Shown: positions 40,849 to 56,350 of the stretch, piece by piece
Layout: every line of letters begins with the position of its first letter
Position numbering within the stretch: the first letter of the stretch is position 1
NCBI RefSeq assembly: GCF_050624435.1
Contig: NC_134530.1
Location: 145,988,721-146,052,720 of the forward strand
Origin: Tenrec ecaudatus
Taxonomy: Eukaryota > Chordata > Mammalia > Afrosoricida > Tenrecidae
Direction of reading: 5' to 3'
Length of the DNA stretch: 64,000 nucleotides
Made by a program: the position numbers and the translations under genes
Notes under the pieces: generated by a model
The model's input: only the letters and a program-made list of their open reading frames with translations
What the model was told of the DNA's origin: nothing
Database searches by the model: none

Positions 40849-41534
40849 GTTCTGGTTTTTCAGTCCTGGAAAATGATGTGATCCTGCGGGTCTCATGCTC
40901 GGCTGGACATGGACCTATGCTGGACCCTCCCGCCCGCAGAGGTTCTGCTGTAGGCGGCGTTCTCCGTCGCACAGTCCGGTTCGACACCACAGCCTGCACC
41001 AGGCCTCTCGGGCGCCGCTGCCCTTCGCTGCGATCCAACTGTTGTGGCGAATGGCCGTCCAGCTGGCTTCAATCATGGCGACTCCCAGCACCACAGAATG
41101 CAACCTTGCCTGGTCCTGTGTCCCCTGCATGGCCCTGAATATGCCCAAGGCCACGGTCACAGCCACTGTGTCTTTTGAGTGCCTTCCAACCCAGCAAGCT
41201 CCTTTTTCGGATTTCTCTCGGACAGTATCCCCTTGGGCACCATCGGGTTTTCACAGACTGATTTTCAGAATCAGATCTCCAGACATTTCTCCCTAGTCTG
41301 TCTCAGTCTGGAAGGTCTGCTGGGACCTGGCCACCACAAGGGACCCTGTTGCTATTTTTATGTTTCTGCATCAGAGTAACATGCAAGCACCAGTGTGGCA
41401 AACTGACAGGTGGGTGGTGGGTCCCATCTTATGTCTACCTCATGTAGACCCCCCTAAGTCCAGCCTGTGAGACTATGGGGAGAGGGGAGGAGGGACCCGT
41501 CACACTCACCAATCCAAAGCAGGAGCTTCCCCAT
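24017..41534 (-). CDS. OVGP1: oviductin (oviduct-specific glycoprotein 1), chitinase-like mucin
   Basis: Secreted oviduct glycoprotein of the GH18 chitinase-like family that binds egg coat and sperm; family knowledge, not visible here. Coding exons, in order: 41510-41534, 40527-40556, 39913-40117, 39570-39626, 37613-37778, 36480-36604, 34096-34204, 33812-33997, 29408-29524, 27876-28011, 24017-25077. All splice sites are GT-AG, the frame closes without a break, total 738 residues (human 678). Signal peptide [19 protein letters not shown]18 barrel to about residue 385. The catalytic DxxDxDxE box reads [11 protein letters not shown] (134-144), with Leu141 replacing the acid, the known inactivation of oviductins. 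Residues 438-602 are eleven near-perfect units of [15 protein letters not shown], then three diverged ones (to 647), rich in Thr/Ser/Pro for O-glycans. The end, MGNLSL, is about 70 residues short of human; the next sequence still resembles the human tail one frame over. Neighbour WDR77 fixes synteny. Confidence 0.95.
24293..24922 (-). repeat. 45-bp coding minisatellite in OVGP1 exon 11
   Basis: Fourteen 45-bp units; 24428-24922 holds eleven almost identical ones, differing only by isolated transitions (for example the Ala-to-Thr change in unit 8), and the three distal ones are diverged. Each encodes one 15-residue mucin unit. Because 45 is divisible by three, the other strand stays open too, without meaning. 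Confidence 0.97.
25648..25790 (+). repeat. MIR SINE fragment
   Basis: 'ctgcccctgactagctgtgt' followed by 'tacctagacttgacc' and a 'cacatgagggt' segment matches the MIR core. OVGP1 intron 10. Confidence 0.55.
26083..26121. repeat. (CA)n microsatellite
   Basis: Pure CA run of about 19 units in OVGP1 intron 10. Confidence 0.95.
26145..26230 (-). repeat. AfroSINE fragment
   Basis: 'ccatccagtcagctctgact' and 'gcccctttggattttc' match the reverse-complement 3' half of the SINE. Confidence 0.65.
26388..26562 (+). repeat. AfroSINE, diverged
   Basis: 'gcgccctagtgacagagcgg', 'gggctgcgaacggcaagg', 'agaaagatgagctctgtg' and 'gaatcaacttgaaggcagtg' in order. Confidence 0.7.
26620..27142 (-). pseudogene. 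unidentified long open frame in OVGP1 intron 10
   Basis: On the OVGP1 strand a frame stays open for at least 170 codons, from about 27142 ([20 protein letters not shown]) through [20 protein letters not shown] to a stop at 26620. The first two thirds have protein-like composition with charged helices. A second frame over the last third ([20 protein letters not shown]) looks equally protein-like, which would fit a retrocopy with a frameshift. I see no flanking splice sites that would join it to OVGP1 and do not recognise the parent. AfroSINE fragments abut it at about 27155. It could also be chance. Confidence 0.35.
27190..27800 (+). mobile_element. LTR fossil (MaLR-like), interrupted by a SINE
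   Basis: Old retrovirus-like LTR: 'cccccaaatgtgctttatat' and 'aagtcctaacctctatg' at the left, then after the SINE 'tagggtgtgtcttgag', 'gaatttggacttctggcctc' and 'taaactgtgagaaatag' at the right. The family guess rests on those last motifs. Old, solitary and broken. OVGP1 intron 10. Confidence 0.6.
27248..27451 (+). repeat. AfroSINE inside an LTR, with target-site duplication
   Basis: Full-length SINE starting 'gaaggaatcctggtggtgta' and ending 'gatggcaggggttta', flanked by a perfect 9-bp duplication, tctgtggtt, at 27239-27247 and 27452-27460. It is younger than the LTR that it splits. Confidence 0.9.
28029..28725 (+). mobile_element. L1 3'UTR insertion at the OVGP1 exon 10 acceptor (copy 4)
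   Basis: A 5'-truncated L1 3'UTR, antisense to OVGP1, flanked by a perfect 11-bp target-site duplication, aataaaggatc, at 28018-28028 and 28726-28736. It ends with two tandem tails: 'cctaataaaatgtaaaag' near 28570 and 'ccccaataaattgttaaa' near 28690. Its left end lies 17 bp upstream of the exon 10 splice acceptor (exon 10 starts at 28011). Confidence 0.92.
30296..30528 (+). mobile_element. old L1 3' tail inserted in the ERVL fossil
   Basis: 'tgtaaattatatttcaataa' and the following A-rich sequence are an L1M-type 3' end. It is flanked by an 11-bp target-site duplication, aagaa(g/a)tgccc, at 30285-30295 and 30529-30539. Its former poly(A) tail has become the GAA array. Confidence 0.75.
30435..30533. 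repeat. (GAA)33 trinucleotide repeat
   Basis: Thirty-three uninterrupted GAA triplets, preceded by an interrupted 'gaagaagta' stretch. It reads as TTC on the sense strand of OVGP1, inside intron 8, between exons 8 and 9. Confidence 0.97.
32050..32164 (+). repeat. AfroSINE, 3' half
   Basis: 'gatttacagcctcgg', 'gctaccctgtcctatagg', 'atcgctatgaattagaatc' in order; 5' part missing. Confidence 0.75.
32170..32512 (+). repeat. AfroSINE interrupted by a second AfroSINE
   Basis: Outer copy: 'gggctctggtggtagaatgg' to 'aaggtattctgc', resuming at about 32430 with 'ctgtaacgttatagtctcag' and ending near 32512 with 'gcttgatggcagc'. The inner copy at 32264-32418 splits it. Confidence 0.8.
32264..32418 (+). 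repeat. AfroSINE (inner, nested copy)
   Basis: 'gggagcctgatggtgtagtg' to 'cagtggcaatgagttt'; a shortened internal region lacks the 'ggagaaagatg' block. Confidence 0.8.
33615..33770. repeat. L2 LINE 3' fragment
   Basis: 'gccacttctgcctggga', 'cccttcccaggctatc' and 'aagttctgctcaaaatct' match the L2 3' end pattern. Adjacent to OVGP1 exon 8. Confidence 0.5.
34248..34443 (+). repeat. AfroSINE
   Basis: 'ggagctctggtggtgcagtg', 'aaggtcagcagtttgaatcc', 'gaatcaactcgatggcaat'; full length, 43 bp upstream of the OVGP1 exon 7 acceptor and antisense to the gene. Confidence 0.92.
34925..35108 (-). repeat. older AfroSINE, reverse
   Basis: 'aacccatagcaaccccatg', 'ttttcttggccgtcatctt', 'gacgtgggttcaaactgc' in reverse-complement SINE order; more diverged than its neighbour. 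Confidence 0.6.
35109..35284 (+). repeat. AfroSINE
   Basis: 'gagctgctaaccataaagtc', 'caccagctgctccacagg', 'ggctatgagtcagaac', 'gatggcggtgagttttg'. Confidence 0.88.
35330..35530 (-). repeat. MIR SINE fragment
   Basis: 'gaggaaatggaaatagacag' then 'catttgcctgaggttg' and a downstream 'cctcaacccagcctgg' segment follow the MIR reverse pattern. Confidence 0.55.
35955..36122 (+). repeat. AfroSINE
   Basis: 'aaatctggaggtgaagcag', 'catggtcagcagttcaaagc', 'gagcagttacaggctcag'; about 170 bp. Confidence 0.8.
38800..38946 (-). repeat. older AfroSINE, reverse
   Basis: 'gtccattccgactcatggtg', 'gtctgccccataggaattcg', 'taatcttacaggagctgatt' in reverse order. OVGP1 intron 4. Confidence 0.7.
40810..40845. repeat. 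(GT)n microsatellite
   Basis: About 18 uninterrupted GT units in OVGP1 intron 1. Confidence 0.95.
40985..41420. mobile_element. RTE LINE fragment of afrotherian type
   Basis: 'tgtcttttgagtgccttcca', 'ctagtctgtctcagtctgg' and 'acatgcaagcaccagtg' match, from memory, the terminal region of elephant RTE1-type elements. It lies in OVGP1 intron 1, ending about 90 bp from exon 1. Confidence 0.55.
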
Positions 41535-41571
41535 CTTGGAGGTCTGACAGCTGTGAGGCTGGACCTGGAGT

Positions 41572-41582
41572 CCTTTTATCCG
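41572..41582 (-). promoter_or_regulatory. TATA-like box of OVGP1
   Basis: Minus-strand CGGATAAAAGG lies about 40 bp upstream of the start codon at 41534. It would place the cap site within about 10-15 bp of the ATG, so either the leader is very short or an upstream site is used. Confidence 0.5.
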
Positions 41583-41667
41583 CGCTCCCCCATGGACAGC
41601 CCCGGGACTGCCCAGCTGCGCACACACGCCAGTGCCAGAGTCGGCGATGCATGAGCTGCCGCCTCAG

Positions 41668-41680
41668 AGTCACGGTGCCC
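41668..41680. promoter_or_regulatory. imperfect estrogen response element
   Basis: AGTCAcggTGCCC matches the palindromic GGTCAnnnTGACC at 8 of 10 positions, about 140 bp upstream of the OVGP1 start codon. OVGP1 is known to be estrogen-driven in several mammals. A match this good is expected by chance roughly once in 2-3 kb. Confidence 0.3.
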
Positions 41681-41904
41681 CTGGCACCTCCCGTTCTTAC
41701 TGACTCTCAGAAACAAGGTCCCCGCTCGGGCCAGCACCGGCCTGGAGGAGGCGTCCCCTTGGGTCGTGCTCAGCACAGAGCAATGTTCCTGAGCCCCTCT
41801 CTACTGCTCAGACCCTCATCCTGGTAGACAGCGCCCCCGTGGGCTCGGGATGGAGGAGAAGCACAGCACTGAAGCCGTCGGTCTGTTGTTGTAAGACTAT
41901 GGGT

Positions 41905-42155
41905 TGGGCAATGTTTTAAAGACCCAGATTTGGACTCATGGAGATAAGATTTGAATCCCAATGTCGCCACACCGCTGAGAAATGTTGTCATCTTGAGTAG
42001 GTCACTTGGCCTCTTGAAACGTCAATTTCCACATTTGCAACACACCGATCACGGCTCTTATTTGCCTTCTATGTTGCCCTAGATGTTCAAAAGATCGTGG
42101 ATGCAACACTCTTAACAAGTGCTCCGCTTATAACGAGGACTCAATGAATGGAAAC
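41905..42155 (+). repeat. MIR SINE
   Basis: Nearly full-length: 'gatttgaatcccaatgtcgc', 'gtaggtcacttggcctcttg', 'caatttccacatttgcaac', ending 'aggactcaatgaatg'. Confidence 0.75.
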
Positions 42156-42169
42156 CTCCGTCAATGACA

Positions 42170-43101
42170 TGGAAGCCAGATGTCATCAGAGGCACTAAGC
42201 AGGCCGCCCAGGAGAGCCGAGTTCTCAAACACAAACGCTGACGTTCGCCAGACAGGTCACGTGGCTGGGACAAGTGCACACAATGAAATCATGCCTTCTT
42301 CACTTTAGGAAGAGTAAGTGCTCAAGGACGGACATCGCTGATGTGTGGCCTCGTGGTCAGAAGGCCACAGACACGGGCAAGACCAGGGTCAGCACTTCTG
42401 AGCAGCCTCCCCTGGTCGCCCGGCGGGAAGCAGACCCAGCGTGTGTGGACAACAGAATTCTCAAGAGAAGACACACATCTGAATTTCTGTGGAGCCAACA
42501 ACATGTGAGTCCACGTATGTATCATAAGCCTATGGAACGTGATGAACAGGATTCTGGGCACCAAACGATGTGCTTAAAAATAGACAGCAAGCAGCAATAT
42601 GAAGGATGAACAAAATGGGTCTGCGAGCCAGCTGTTCTTAAGATTCGCCAGTCTTCTTTCTCCTTCAGTGTGTCTCAGACCAGGCGTGTGCTCCGCATTT
42701 CAGGGTTCGAGTCCCAGTCCAGTCAAGGACGACCAGCAACGACCTGTTCTTCATGATCTAACCTGCGCTTTTCCCCAAAGCCTGACCAGGGGACCTAATG
42801 CACGCGTCACTAACGTGGTACCCAGATGCCAAGCCAGGGAGCAGCACAGGGAAATAACAATGGCTGGTATTCTGGATTCTCATAACCTCCGCCCTTCATC
42901 TCCAGTATGAGGAAAGCAGGAAGGCGTTTTGTGTGTTTGTTGTGGGTTGTAATCAGCAGGTGTTTGGAGACCATGGAGTCAACATCAATGGAATAAAAAG
43001 CATAGGGGAGATAATTTCTTTACCAAAATATCTCAGAAGGCCTGGTAGAGGGTCCCACCAAGAGAAACTATGTTTCCATTTGTTCATCCATCCTGGCCAT
43101 C
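42170..43101. other. unassigned intergenic stretch
   Basis: No gene-like frame with family resemblance and no repeat recognised between the MIR and the LTR-like element. Confidence 0.45.
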
Positions 43102-43650
43102 TGTGGTAGTTATATCATCGTTCGCCAGTTTGAGGATTAGGAGCGTAGGGATGGAGTCTAGCCTGTCAATCAGGTCATAGCCAATGAGGTCTCTGTGTGG
43201 GCATGGCCTTCTCCTGAGGATTCTGGGAAATCCGGTATTTCTTCCTCGGAGGTGGGAGACACTGCTCTCTCTCGGGGCCTGCTCCCGGCAAGACACTCTA
43301 CTGACAATGCAGACTCCCTGCGAGGCATCCCTGAGGAGAAGCCACATGGACCAACCCTGATGCAGCTGGAAGCTGGTGAAGCCACGTAGAGACCAGTGCT
43401 GAGATGCTTCCACTGCCACTGGATCCAAAGACTTTTTCCACCCACTGGCCTGTGGTCATCCTGCACTCAGCGTCATTGCATGTGTTTCATGAGTCTAAAG
43501 AGGACTTCACAGATTGGTATCAGACATATGGGCTTGGACTGGACTGGGTTGGGATGCTTTCTTAATGTACAACTACCCTTTATAGAAAACTCTCTCTTAT
43601 ACACATGAGTTTCTATGGATTTGTTTCTCTTGTCTACCCAGACTCACACA
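43102..43650 (+). mobile_element. LTR-like interspersed repeat, copy B
   Basis: Longer version of the element at 21364: TGTGGTAGTTATATCATC start, 'gtcaatcaggtcatagcc', 'cacccactggcctgtggtc', 'cttggactggactggg', and 'gtctacccagactcaca' end. TG...CA ends and size near 550 bp suggest a solitary LTR of an old retrovirus-like element, family unknown. Confidence 0.5.
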
Positions 43651-43654
43651 TATC

Positions 43655-44888
43655 CTTTGTTAGTCCGCTAACATCCACCAGACATGTGGTGCATGCTGGG
43701 CCCAGCTGGCTAGGAACTCTAGCTATGACGGTGGACTGCCCTCAAGAAGCTAAGAGTCTGGTAACTGTGTGGATTCCGCTCCCCAGTGCTAGTGTGCGTG
43801 GCGGTCCTTTGAGGACCCACGTGATGGGTGCAGTGGGGAAAGCATGGGAATTGTTGCCAAGCAGACTTGAAGTCCAATCCCAGCAGTGAAGACCAACGGG
43901 ACCACTTGAGCCCCATCTGCCTGCTCAATGCCACTCTCTACCTTTGGGCTAATAGTAACCCGAATAGGGAGACTTCCTGAGACCAATACTGGATCCGGCT
44001 TGGCAAGCCACTTGTACCATTGGGTAGTTGTCCCTGGCAGTTTCTAATTCTGATGGCTCACTTATAGTCCTTTCGTCATCCCCAGGAATCCATGTGCCCT
44101 AATGCATGCTACTGAGTCTTTCATTTAATGTCCCTTATTTTTTCTGGTGAACTGCTTGGCCCCACATTTGGCTTCTCGGCTTCCTCAGTCTGGCTAGGGT
44201 CCCTTCATCCAAGGCCCTGGGACTTGCTGGCTCCTTGATAAGGAATGACTGAGTCCCTCTGCTTCTGAATCTCCCCCTTGCCTAACTCCCTGACTCCGTT
44301 TGCCGTGACTGTTTTTCTACTAGGCTTGTGGCCTTCCCCGAGCCCACAAGAAGCACCAGTTGTGAACACTATTCTCTCCATGGAAGCCAGTTTTGCCTCC
44401 CAGTGAGAACCTCATTCGTCTACCTTTAGTCAGTACCCTGGGCTCCTGTTCTGCTCCAATGGACTTGGCTAGTCAGTGTAAGACCTGACCCTCCTCTGCC
44501 TGCAGAAATGACTGATGATGCTGAGAACAAAGAGTGCCCAGCAATGGCCTTCGATTCATTCAGGGATGGCTGTGCCGGACTGCTGGCAACAATGACTCTT
44601 TGTATATAGGGCAGGTGGTGAACCGTCAAATGCTGAATGAGGGTTATGTTAGCAATCAGTGGGCCATGTCTCGGTTCACTCTCAACCTCTCGCTGTGTAC
44701 TTGCTGTCCGAAACCAGGGGGAAAGACAGCCTCTGCTTTTTACCTTGGTTTTATTTTGACACCTCCACCCAGATACTTGGAAAAGATCCCTCCCTGTTCA
44801 CACAGAGTACCACATTTACAAATGGCACGGACTTGGCTCACTGAAGAAATCCCATAGCGCTGCAAACCACCTTGACTTTATTACATCC
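43655..44888. other. unassigned intergenic stretch
   Basis: No repeat or gene recognised; not low-complexity. Confidence 0.4.
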
Positions 44889-44896
44889 ACCGAGAT

Positions 44897-45105
44897 CAGG
44901 AGCCGGCCAGCTGCACTCAAGAGCCCTATGTGGCTCTTTTGGTATGTACGTGTGGCTCTGAAATAAAATTTGAAATGAAAATAAAACTAGCTTAGTTTCA
45001 CTTAAAGGGTATTTGTTTGTAAACATAGGTCTATGGCTCTTGACTAATTTTTAAATTGTGAGGGACAGGATTGTCCCTTCCGTCTCACAAGTTTGCCCAG
45101 CGCTG
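44897..45105. mobile_element. hAT miniature transposon, second family
   Basis: A 209-bp element. Left end CAGGAGCCGGCCAGCTG and right end (reverse complement) CAGCGCTGGGCAAACTTG are hAT-like terminal inverted repeats. 8-bp target-site duplication accgagat (44889-44896) and acctagat (45106-45113), 7 of 8 matching. The body has 'atgtggctctttt' near the left and 'ggctcttgactaattttt' near the right. No coding capacity. Confidence 0.85.
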
Positions 45106-45282
45106 ACCTAGATGAAGACAAAATGCTGTTGGTGTTAAGAAGGCATGTAACCAAATTCCTCATAGTGTTCTCGTGTGAATGGATTGGAAGTGTGGCCTGA
45201 TCAAACCCATTGATTGAATAAGAATCCAATGAGTGCTAACTATAAATCAATAGGATGTCCCAGTCGGCTACCTCATCCTTAA

Positions 45283-45400
45283 GGAGCCCTGGTGGTACAA
45301 TGAGTGTTTGGCTAAAAGGTTGGCAGTTTTCACGGACCCAGAAGCTCTGTGGAGAAAGCTTGGACCATCCGCTCCCATGACTGTAGCCTAGAACACCCGG
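45283..45400 (+). repeat. AfroSINE, diverged 5' part
   Basis: 'aaggagccctggtggtacaa' and 'ggctaaaaggttggcag' then decays. A short reverse-oriented fragment follows at about 45480-45530. Confidence 0.7.
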
Positions 45401-45539
45401 TGGGTCAGTGTCCTGGGAGAACTGTACTCCAACGCTTTTCAATAGCTGGTAGTCCAGAGTTAAGACCACTAGACCTTTCTTCCAATTGCCTCTGGGTAGA
45501 CTCGAACCTCTAAAGGTTTGGTTAGCAGTGGAATATATA

Positions 45540-47215
45540 AACTGTTGGTAGCACCCAGTGACTCCCTGGACTTGTGGTGGGCACTAAAAAGTGGCATCCA
45601 TTGTGGTTGCCGTCCCTGCTGTCATTAGCAGTGACATCGGCACAGAGCAGTGTGGAACAGGCTGATACAAAACAATGCCTCACAGCTTTTCCCACTAAGA
45701 TTTTATCGTCCAGAAAGGGGTGCAATCCTTCATCTATGCGTTCATTCACCTATTTATTGTTGCCTTCAGTGGAGCAAGCAAATGCTAAAGCACGGAACTC
45801 GTATTTACATATAAAAGATCAGCTAGGGGCTGCCCGGCCCCTCAGCGACCTCATTACACTTTGCCTAAACCCTAACCCCACAGCCTATTGTCAGACCAGT
45901 CCCTAGAGGACATCATGTTTGGGAACGTAGGACGGTAGCAGAGGAAGGCCCTCAAGACGGATTGACAGTCTGCAACAAGGAGCTCCAGCGCGGGACCAAC
46001 CCGGCAGCGTTTCCTTGTTGTGCGTTAAGGTCCCTGCGGGTTGGAACCGACTCAGTGGCACCTATCCACAACTGTAGCCTCTTCAGTTCAAGGTCCTCCC
46101 CAGGATTTCGGTGCAGTTTCAAGGGATCCTCCTTGTTTCTCTGCTCCTGAATCCTTGAGTATTGTTTTTTTCTTTCACATGACTCCCTAGACCTCCAGTT
46201 GCTCACTGGTTGGCAGTCTACTGACAGCGTGATGGGTGTGGGGCTGGGGGCGGGGGCTGCTGAGTCAATGAATGCAGAGACCGCTACCAAGCCTGGCTCC
46301 CCCACCCTGCCCCTGCCTTTTCCCTCCTACTCGAGAAAAGCCCAGAAAAGCAGCCCTTTATTTGCTGCAGCCGGGTTCTGTCCACACCCAAACTGCTCAG
46401 GGGTCACTGTCTACTCAAGCAGATGTATTCTCAAACCAAAATTGTTCCTTTTCAAAGAGGAATTCCTTTACTGTTAATAACAATAGCCTGAGTTTAGAAA
46501 TATTTCACTCAGATGCCTTTAAATTGCCCATTTCATGTCATTTTAATTTGCAAAACTCCGAAGTACCAACTGATGACGTACTTCATTTCAATACACAGGA
46601 CCCAGTCGGTGTCACATGCAGTACAGTCACTTCACCAACCTGTTAAGTCACCGAAGGATTACTCTGAAGTGCAACGAGCTCCTTGGGATGTAGCTGTTTA
46701 GTTTTTAGAGTGGGCTTTCAGATGGACATCCTGGTGACCTAAACAAACTAAATTTAACCTCACGTAGAACACACCCTTCCAAAAGGAAAGGCCAATGAAG
46801 TCCAGTTTTATTTAATCCATCAGTATGCTCAATTCTCGTGTCACTATCAGTCTGTAGGGTTCCTAAATACTGCAAACCCCCTATACCCACGCACAATTCA
46901 GGGTGCCGGGCTGGGAGGTCTGGACGCAAGCAGGTCCGAGGTGTCACTGCAAACCCTCTCTAAAGGACGTAAAGTGCCCTTTAGCACTCCACCCACACGT
47001 CAATCTGTGACGGCCTGACAGAAACACGCAACTCGCATGCCTACCTCTGCGGATGATGTTACTGTCAGCCATACTTAGGTCCAGGTAGAAAGTGGATTTC
47101 AGATTCGTTCAATGGCAAAGAGCTGCATTAACTTATGTCCTGACTCTATCAAGGTGAGCTGGCTGGTTTTAGTGAATGCAGGTATTTCCACATTTCTCAA
47201 GTGAATTAAACTCCA
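45540..47215. other. intergenic stretch with little recognisable content
   Basis: Contains only a short AfroSINE-like scrap near 46032-46065 ('ggttggaaccgactcagtgg'). No exon of WDR77 or OVGP1 lies here. Confidence 0.45.
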
Positions 47216-47476
47216 CAGGAATACCTCATTTTATTGCTTCACAGGCAGTATGTTTGCACAAACTGAAGGTCTATGGCGACCCTGTGTGGAGCAAGTGTAA
47301 TAGGAAGTGCTCCCTCGGTGTCTGTGTCCCAGGTTGGCCATTCTCGCATTCCAGACTTTCATAGTACTATCGCACACTGCACTGCAAAGTCAAAGTCATC
47401 GGACTTGCTTTACTGCAACCATCGCTTTATTGTGGTGGTCTGGAACAGAACCGACAGCGCCTCCGAGGTCTGCCTG
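47216..47476. mobile_element. Tigger1-like (pogo) internal-deletion transposon
   Basis: Both ends carry the Tigger1 terminal repeat: left CAGGAATACCTCATTTTATT, right (reverse complement) CAGGCAGACCTCGGAGGCGC. The interior keeps 'ctatggcgaccctgtgt', 'agcaagtgtaat' and 'gctttattgtggtggtctgg'. About 260 bp, no transposase. Just downstream of WDR77. Confidence 0.85.
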
Positions 47477-47846
47477 CATACGGATCGTGAGGAGCCAGAG
47501 AGCTGCTCTCAAGAACCAAGCGATGTCCCCGTGCCTCACCTCACCCAGATGTGGACAAACCTTTGGCACAGCTGTGTGAGAAGAACAAAAGCCTACGGCC
47601 AACTTTTTTTTGGTTGGAACAACTTGGGGAAAATTATTTATCTACACACATTCAGACAGACATACATATTTTAAAAACCTCTCCTCCCTCTGACTACGGG
47701 ACCCCAGAAGGCAGCCTCCCCAGGCTGAGATGCTGCTGCACACCACACAGCACACTGCACGAGCCGCCAGGCTGTCTCCGAGGCTGAGGGGCAGGCGCAG
47801 AGGGAGCGGGTGCTCAGATGGGATTTGCTTTGCTCTTCAATACAGC

Positions 47847-56014
<8,168 letters not shown>

Positions 56015-56350
56015 CTCCACAGTCCGAACGCCAACCTAGAACCCAAACTGGACGCCCGCCAGAGACTCGGCTCCGCAGCTATCCCACGTGGGGCGACTCC
56101 GCCTGGGCCTCCGCCCCTTTCCCTGAGGCTACAGCAACTCCACATCTCGCGAGAAGTGCTTCCACACCCGGCTGTCACCCTCCGGAAACAGGTTCTCGCG
56201 GGAACTCGAACGGAAGTTGTGGGCAAGGGGGCGGGGCCCGATAATCTCTTATCGCGAGATTTGTGAGCGTCCATCTTGCTCCTGTCCCTGACAGCCTCAC
56301 TGGTCGGGGTCACAGGGACGCTACGACCGCAGCCTGGACCCTCCCTCGCC
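56015..56350. promoter_or_regulatory. bidirectional WDR77/ATP5PB CpG promoter
   Basis: The 336 bp between the two start codons are GC- and CpG-rich, with no TATA box. Motifs: a perfect TCTCGCGAGA (56145-56154), a near match TCTCGCGGGA (56194-56203), a core TCGCGAGA (56252-56259), an ETS core in 'acggaagttg' (about 56209) and a YY1-like 'ccatcttg' (56271-56278). CpG density stays visibly high from about 55500 to 56480. Confidence 0.85.
56145..56154. promoter_or_regulatory. TCTCGCGAGA palindrome (BANP-type motif)
   Basis: Perfect 10-bp palindrome, a known element of CpG-island promoters bound by BANP when unmethylated. It lies about midway between the two genes' start codons. Confidence 0.8.
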
